A DNA stretch of 64,000 nucleotides. Origin: Pseudoalteromonas xiamenensis (GTDB lineage: Bacteria; Pseudomonadota; Gammaproteobacteria; Enterobacterales; Alteromonadaceae). A program made the translations under genes and the position numbers. The notes below the pieces were generated by a model, which did not search any database, had not been told where the DNA came from, and saw only the letters and a list, made by a program, of their open reading frames with translations. The stretch lies in NCBI RefSeq assembly GCF_042431545.1, contig NZ_JBHLYX010000001.1. One strand, 5' to 3'. Positions 59,511-64,000 of the stretch are shown piece after piece (the first letter of the stretch is position 1; each line of letters opens with the position of its first letter).

Positions 59511-59578
59511 CGATTGGAGTTGTCGCTCCAATCGGGTACCTAGTTCCAACCGCAACAGGCAAGCACTCGCTTGCCTGT
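59511..59578 (+). other. Two hairpins between DUF1329 and YCF48-like genes
   Basis: First hairpin CGATTGGAG / CTCCAATCG (59511-59534); second ACAGGCAAGC-ACTC-GCTTGCCTGT (59555-59578), 10-bp perfect stem. Neither has a strong U-tract. They may protect the upstream mRNA end or reduce read-through, so that the DUF1302-DUF1329 part is expressed more than the downstream part. Confidence 0.55.
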
Positions 59579-59627
59579 CTTGTCCTGTAAGACTTCATCT
59601 CCCGAACCCGTTTAAGAGAGCTTCTTT

Positions 59628-60665
59628 ATGATGTATAAGCTAAAAGCGAGTGTAGCGTTGTTGTGTGCAAGTTTTGCTTCGCACGCAGGCGATTATGATA
59701 CTCGACTTCCCGATACGCTCACGCCGGAAGCGGCGCTTCAGGTTGCCCATCCTGAGAAAACCCTGTTTACTGATCTGGTATTTAACGGAACATCCTATGT
59801 TGCTGTGGGTAAACACGGAACTATCGTTATTAGTAAGGATGGCGAAAACTGGGCTCAAGGTAACTCTCCTGTACAATCGCTGCTTACCGCGGTCTATTTT
59901 ACTGATGCACAACAAGGTTGGGCATGTGGTCACGATGCAACTATTTTGCACACTCAGGACGGCGGTAATAACTGGACAATTCAACAATATTTACCCGAAG
60001 TCGACAAACCATGCTTAGACATCGCGTTTACAGATGAAAAACATGGTATTGCAATCGGCGCATACGGCATGTTGTATGAGACAACCGATGCAGGTGAACA
60101 TTGGCACAAACGTTTTTTAGACGATTTGTTATTGGAAGACGATAAAGTCTACTTAGCGGACTTGAAAGAGTCTGACCCTGCAACATACAAAGATGAGACC
60201 GCATTTATGCTACCTCATTTCAATCGCTTTGCAGCAAAAGGCGACACTTGGATTATTGTTGGCGAAATGGGGCTAGTAGCGGTTAGTCAAAATAAAGGTG
60301 AAACATGGACACGTTTAAATGAGTTTTATAACGGTTCTTTTTTTGACGTTGCCATTAATAACAAAAACGAAGTTATTGTAGCGGGTCTTCGTGGTAATGC
60401 GTTTGTGACCACGTTTGATGAGTTACTTAACGATAGCTGGCAACGAATTGAATTAAATAAAACGTCGACGATTAACAGCATTGTTGAGTCTGAAGGCAAA
60501 GAGATTTTAGTTGCGAACAGTGGCTTGATATTCATTCGTAATGGCGAGCAAATAGAAACAATCAGTATGAAAAGTGGCAAGTCTATTTTATCTGCAGTAG
60601 CGACGAATGGAAAACTGATCCTGGCAACAGAAAGTGGACTCAAGAGTGTGGAGAATAAGAACTAA
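59628..60665 (+). CDS. YCF48-like/BNR-repeat exported protein
   Basis: 345-residue exported protein with signal peptide MMYKLKASVALLCASFASHA. The chain has several short Trp/Asp-box repeats (ISKDGENWAQG, HTQDGGNNW, TTDAGEHW, SQNKGETW) at ~40-60 residue spacing, a beta-propeller of the YCF48/photosystem-II-stability-factor-like type. No photosynthesis is implied. It is always found with DUF1302/DUF1329/MMPL genes in marine gammaproteobacteria. It overlaps the MMPL start by one base (TAATG), which suggests it works with the MMPL protein as a periplasmic scaffold. Confidence 0.82.
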   Translation: MMYKLKASVALLCASFASHAGDYDTRLPDTLTPEAALQVAHPEKTLFTDLVFNGTSYVAVGKHGTIVISKDGENWAQGNSPVQSLLTAVYFTDAQQGWACGHDATILHTQDGGNNWTIQQYLPEVDKPCLDIAFTDEKHGIAIGAYGMLYETTDAGEHWHKRFLDDLLLEDDKVYLADLKESDPATYKDETAFMLPHFNRFAAKGDTWIIVGEMGLVAVSQNKGETWTRLNEFYNGSFFDVAINNKNEVIVAGLRGNAFVTTFDELLNDSWQRIELNKTSTINSIVESEGKEILVANSGLIFIRNGEQIETISMKSGKSILSAVATNGKLILATESGLKSVENKN

Positions 60666-62995
60666 TGCGCAGTATTTTAGAATTAACGGAAAATGTCATT
60701 TTTAGACATCGTGCATTTGTTTTAGTGTTGTTTGTCTTGATGACGGGTTGGCTCGGGTTAAAAGCCACCAATATTCAATTAGACGCCGCATTTACAAAAA
60801 ACATCCCACTCAATCATGAATACATGAAAGTGTATTTAAAGCACGAGAAACAATTTGGTGGTGCGAACAGTATACTTCTTTCTGTATGTGATAATGACGG
60901 CGACATATTCAATGAACCTTTCTTCACTCAACTGAAGGCTGTCCATGACCAGTTGTATTTCATTCCAGGTGTAAATCGTCCTCTCGTTAACTCGATTTTC
61001 GCGCCAAGTGCGCGTTTCGTTGAGGTTGTTGAGGATGGCTTCGCGGGTGGTCCGATTATTCCTGCTAATTTTGCCCCGACTGAACAAGGGCTGGCCGTTG
61101 TAAAGCAAAACATCGAGAAGGCAAAAGTTGTTGGTCGCATGGTTGCATCTGACTATTCTTGTGCGATGGTTACGGCTCAGCTGATGGAAATTGATCCTCA
61201 AACTCAAGAAAAGCTCGATACACTCGAATTTGCTAAAAAGCTAGAAGAACAAATTAGGGCTCCACTGAGTACAGATAAAGTCAGCATTCACATCATCGGA
61301 TTTGCGAAGATGGCTGGCGATATCGCAGAAGGCGCGAAAGGCGTTGTGCTGTTCTTTGCTATTGCCATCGTTTTCACGTTTGTGATGGTTTGGCTGTTCT
61401 GTAAAAGTTTAAAACTGACCCTACTACCGATTTTGTGTTCACTGATAGCTGTTGTGTGGCAAATGGGCTTATTGTCTGTTTTAGGCTTTGGAATGGACCC
61501 AATGTCTATCCTTGTGCCGTTTTTAGTCTTTGCAATAGGCGTATCACACGGCGTGCAAATGATAAATGCGATAGGTAAGAAAGTGGGCGAAGGAGTAACG
61601 AGTAAAGTCGCCGCTCAAGCGAGCTTTAAAGCCTTATTAATACCTGGAGGCATCGCACTCCTATCGGATACGGTAGGCTTTTTAACGTTACTTGCAATCG
61701 ACATCGGTATTATCCGTGAACTTGCCATCACAGCGAGTTTAGGGGTTGGCGTCATCATCTTCACTAACTTGGTATTGTTGCCAGTCATGGCGTCTTATTT
61801 TGATTCTAGCCATATTCATCGTATCGGTGATGGACACGACTCTTCACATACCGTGCTGGCGACACTTCGGGAAATTTTGGTAAAAGCGACGGATAAAAAA
61901 TGGGCTGCAATAATTTTAGCTGTTGCAACGCTACTGTTTGCCTTTGGCTATGTTGAATCGCAAAAAATGCAGATTGGTGATTTGCAAGCGGGTGCACCGG
62001 CACTTCACGAAGATGCGCGCTACAACCAAGATACCTTTTTGATTAACAATCGCTACACAATCAGCTCAGACATCCTTAAAGTGATTGTGGAGGCGTATCC
62101 CGCTGCGTGTACTGAACATGAAGTGATGGAACGCGTGAGTCGCTTCCAATGGCGTGTAGAAAACCTCCCAGGTGTGCAATCAGCTGTTTCGTTGAGTAGT
62201 GTGTCGCAATCGGTGAACGCAGGTTACAACGAAGGCAATTTGAAATGGCAAATGATCCCTCGTAATGAAGCATCATTGGTACAAGCAACTTCTCGCATTG
62301 AAACAAGTACAGGTTTACTAAATGGCGATTGCTCGGTTATGCCTATTATCGTGTTCATGCAAGACCATAAAGCAGAAACTATCGAACACGTCATTGCCTC
62401 GGTAAAAGAGTTTGCTAAAGAAGAGGGGACAGACAAACTTCAGTTTAAATTGGCTTCAGGTCCGATTGGTGTAATGGCTGCAACGAATGAATCGGTGTCT
62501 GCTGCACAAATGCCAATGATGGTCTATGTTTATGGTGCTGTAATCGTTTTATGTTTGATTAGCTTTAGAAGCGTTCGTGCAACAATCGCGGTGGTGTTGC
62601 CACTTTATATTGTATCAACGTTAGCTCAAGCATTAATGGTTCATTTAGAGATCGGTTTAACAGTATCTACATTGCCTGTTATTGCGCTAGGTGTTGGTAT
62701 CGGTGTCGACTACGGTATCTACATTCTTTCGTCAATGATGGGGCAACTGAAGCAGGGTGTTGCTCTGAACATCGCCTATCGTAATGCGCTCGCTGAACGA
62801 GGTAGTGCGGTGCTGTTTACCGGCATCACATTGGCCGTGGGTGTGAGTACATGGATCTTCTCTGCGCTTAAATTCCAAGTTGATATGGGCATCCTTTTGA
62901 CGTTCATGTTTTTGGTAAATATGTTGGGTGCAGTACTACTTTTACCAGCCATTGGAGCCTTCATCTGGTCTGACCAGAAAAATAAATGTGAATAA
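60665..62995 (+). CDS. RND/MMPL family transporter
   Basis: 776-residue inner-membrane RND-superfamily exporter with about twelve helices in two halves (one helix, large periplasmic loop, five helices, twice). Motifs include SILVPFLVFAIGVSHGVQMI and TLPVIALGVGIGVDYGIYIL. Two sterol-sensing-like regions are found (residues ~220-380 and ~620-770), and a large loop of ~180 residues after each first helix. Related to HpnN/MmpL-type lipid transporters. It is translationally coupled to the YCF48-like gene. The likely role is export of a lipid or hydrophobic compound to the outer membrane with DUF1302 and DUF1329 (inference). Confidence 0.88.
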   Translation: MRSILELTENVIFRHRAFVLVLFVLMTGWLGLKATNIQLDAAFTKNIPLNHEYMKVYLKHEKQFGGANSILLSVCDNDGDIFNEPFFTQLKAVHDQLYFIPGVNRPLVNSIFAPSARFVEVVEDGFAGGPIIPANFAPTEQGLAVVKQNIEKAKVVGRMVASDYSCAMVTAQLMEIDPQTQEKLDTLEFAKKLEEQIRAPLSTDKVSIHIIGFAKMAGDIAEGAKGVVLFFAIAIVFTFVMVWLFCKSLKLTLLPILCSLIAVVWQMGLLSVLGFGMDPMSILVPFLVFAIGVSHGVQMINAIGKKVGEGVTSKVAAQASFKALLIPGGIALLSDTVGFLTLLAIDIGIIRELAITASLGVGVIIFTNLVLLPVMASYFDSSHIHRIGDGHDSSHTVLATLREILVKATDKKWAAIILAVATLLFAFGYVESQKMQIGDLQAGAPALHEDARYNQDTFLINNRYTISSDILKVIVEAYPAACTEHEVMERVSRFQWRVENLPGVQSAVSLSSVSQSVNAGYNEGNLKWQMIPRNEASLVQATSRIETSTGLLNGDCSVMPIIVFMQDHKAETIEHVIASVKEFAKEEGTDKLQFKLASGPIGVMAATNESVSAAQMPMMVYVYGAVIVLCLISFRSVRATIAVVLPLYIVSTLAQALMVHLEIGLTVSTLPVIALGVGIGVDYGIYILSSMMGQLKQGVALNIAYRNALAERGSAVLFTGITLAVGVSTWIFSALKFQVDMGILLTFMFLVNMLGAVLLLPAIGAFIWSDQKNKCE

Positions 62996-63096
62996 ATGTT
63001 CCATGAAAAAGTCGTCATTAACGATTTATATCTATATTTTGTGAATAGATGAGCAAACAGCTGAAAAAGCTTGAAATGTTTTCGTCGAAAAGGCTG

Positions 63097-63145
63097 TTTA
63101 TTAGCGTAAGAAAGGTTAAAATTCACCTGACTCCACGCTAATAAA
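63097..63145. repeat. Inverted repeat overlapping the gdhB promoter region
   Basis: TTTATTAGCGT (63097-63107) and ACGCTAATAAA (63135-63145), 11-bp exact arms with a 27-base spacer; a few more G-U pairs extend it. The right arm lies between a -35-like TGACTC (63128-63133) and -10-like TACAAT (63152-63157). It is therefore placed like an operator. Confidence 0.5.
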
Positions 63146-63157
63146 TGGCTGTACAAT
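63128..63157 (+). promoter_or_regulatory. Likely promoter of gdhB
   Basis: -35-like TGACTC (63128-63133), 18-base spacer, -10 TACAAT (63152-63157), 40 bases before the gdhB ATG. Only a visual match. Confidence 0.45.
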
Positions 63158-63196
63158 AATCTACCGTTCAAAGGTGGTATAGATTAAGGAACACAT

Positions 63197-64000
63197 ATGA
63201 CACAAAATGAAGGTCAAGCATCAGTTATCCTCGATAATGTATGCAAGCTGATCCAAAAGAAAGTTCACGCTGAGCATGTGTCACTCGTTGAGAAATTTGC
63301 CAAATCCCTGTACAGCAACATGTCGAAAGAGGATTTGGTAAAACGTAACGACAGTGATCTCTACGGTGCTGCACTTAGTCTCTGGAATGCGCTAGAAAAA
63401 AATAACACAGATGAGCCATTCATCCGTGTTTTTAACCCAGAGGTAGCAAAAGACGGATGGCAATCGTCTCACACTATCGTCGAAATCATCGTAAAGGACA
63501 TGCCATTTTTGGTTGATTCAGTCCGTATGGCGATGAACCGCGAAAACATTGTTTCTCATCTGTTGTTACATACTCCTCTCAAATTACAACGTAATGAAAA
63601 AGGCGTTATTTCAGCTATTTCTAATTTGAAAGCTGAGCAAGAATCAACGTCAACGAAAACGGTGTTCTTTATTGAAATCGACCGTCAAACGGATAATAAA
63701 GTCATTGAGCGTTTTACGGCTGAACTTAAATCTTCGCTAAGCGATGTTTCAGTTGCAGTTGAAGACTGGCTGCTTATCCGCGATAAACTTGTCGAAGTTT
63801 CAAAATCTCTACCAACACGTCCACATCAATGTACAGAGCATGAAGTTGCAGAAGCATCTGAATTCTTGAATTGGTTAGTGAGCGACAATTTCACGTTCAT
63901 GGGTTACCGTCAATACGACTTAACACCGGTGAAAGGTGATTACGAACTTAAAGCGGTTACCGGTACAAGCTTAGGTCTGATGAAAAACTCTGAGGACGAT
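63197..64000 (+). CDS. gdhB: NAD-specific glutamate dehydrogenase, GDH-180 type (5' part)
   Basis: First 268 codons of a very long gene that runs off the window end. ATG at 63197 follows TAAGGA. The N-terminus has KDMPFLVDSVRMAMNRENI and, near residue 235, EASEFLNWLVSDNFTFMGYRQYDL, both conserved in the N-terminal regulatory part of the ~1600-residue NAD-dependent GDH family. The enzyme oxidises glutamate to 2-oxoglutarate and ammonia. It is thus catabolic, which fits glutamate supply from the peptide, oxoproline and amino-acid genes in the window. The catalytic domain is outside the window. Confidence 0.93.
   Translation, partial: MTQNEGQASVILDNVCKLIQKKVHAEHVSLVEKFAKSLYSNMSKEDLVKRNDSDLYGAALSLWNALEKNNTDEPFIRVFNPEVAKDGWQSSHTIVEIIVKDMPFLVDSVRMAMNRENIVSHLLLHTPLKLQRNEKGVISAISNLKAEQESTSTKTVFFIEIDRQTDNKVIERFTAELKSSLSDVSVAVEDWLLIRDKLVEVSKSLPTRPHQCTEHEVAEASEFLNWLVSDNFTFMGYRQYDLTPVKGDYELKAVTGTSLGLMKNSEDD

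Noticed and set aside
60836..61207. 123-codon leftward frame within the MMPL gene
   Set aside because: Antisense to the first periplasmic loop of the MMPL protein; no RBS and no domain.
62776..63171. 131-codon leftward frame at the end of the MMPL gene
   Set aside because: Mostly antisense to the conserved last helices of the MMPL protein; low-complexity and without family likeness.
1..64000. Mobile elements, prophage, CRISPR or defence systems
   Set aside because: No transposase, integrase, phage, Cas or restriction motifs were found, and no regularly spaced direct repeats. Gene order is largely typical core genome.

Overview
The window looks like chromosomal core DNA of a marine gammaproteobacterium of the Alteromonadales, most like Pseudoalteromonas. 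The evidence is an AT-leaning composition, a BadF-type nagK with nagA, nagX and nagB, a monomeric isocitrate dehydrogenase beside cspD/clpSA, both Aat and Bpt N-end-rule transferases, an M9 collagenase with PKD and PPC domains, and an NAD-glutamate dehydrogenase of the very long type. I see no insertion sequence, phage gene, CRISPR array or defence island. Gene density is high and most genes end in clear hairpin terminators. The identification of the organism is inference from gene content.

Layout. 1-8 kb: end of sohB, a dicarboxylate/amino-acid symporter, a large Ig-like lipoprotein, topA. 8-9.4 kb: a two-gene leftward operon (SatD-like protein plus a DUF3307 membrane protein) of unknown role. 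9.6-13.9 kb: N-acetylglucosamine catabolism (nagK-nagA, nagX, nagB) with two matching palindromic operators. 14-19 kb: nudC-metC, a PH-domain protein, icd. 19.3-25.3 kb: cspD, clpSA, infA, bpt, aat, trxB, which is almost the whole bacterial N-degron pathway in one place. 25.5-28.6 kb: pssA, asnB. 28.8-32.8 kb: a leftward, translationally coupled operon pxpB-pxpC-DUF969-DUF979-pcp, probably for 5-oxoproline (pyroglutamate) release, transport and hydrolysis, but without pxpA. 32.9-41 kb: an exported M17 aminopeptidase, a periplasmic MsrA-thioredoxin-MsrB fusion, a solute-binding-like protein, an amidohydrolase-fold protein without its metal ligands, a Na/Pi symporter, and a small unknown gene coupled to an SDR. 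41.5-44.3 kb: secreted collagenase. 44.4-46.4 kb: tusDCBE and a Bax-inhibitor protein. 46.7-46.9 kb: two identical tRNA-Ser(UGA) genes. 47-51 kb: fRMsr, a small acidic protein, proQ, prc. 51.4-55.8 kb: nhaC, pepN, DUF2835. 56-63 kb: DUF1302 / DUF1329 / YCF48-like / MMPL-RND, an envelope export-like cluster. 63.2 kb to the end: start of an NAD-glutamate dehydrogenase.

Common threads are peptide and amino-acid use (collagenase, exported M17 peptidase, PepN, Pcp/Pxp, NAD-GDH, amino-acid symporter), chitin-sugar use (nag genes), and repair of oxidised methionine both in the periplasm (MsrA-Trx-MsrB) and as the free amino acid in the cytoplasm (fRMsr). The best candidates for undescribed biology are the SatD/DUF3307 pair, the MsrA-Trx-MsrB architecture, the pxp/DUF969/DUF979/pcp operon, the metal-site-less amidohydrolase and the DUF1302-DUF1329-YCF48-MMPL cluster.
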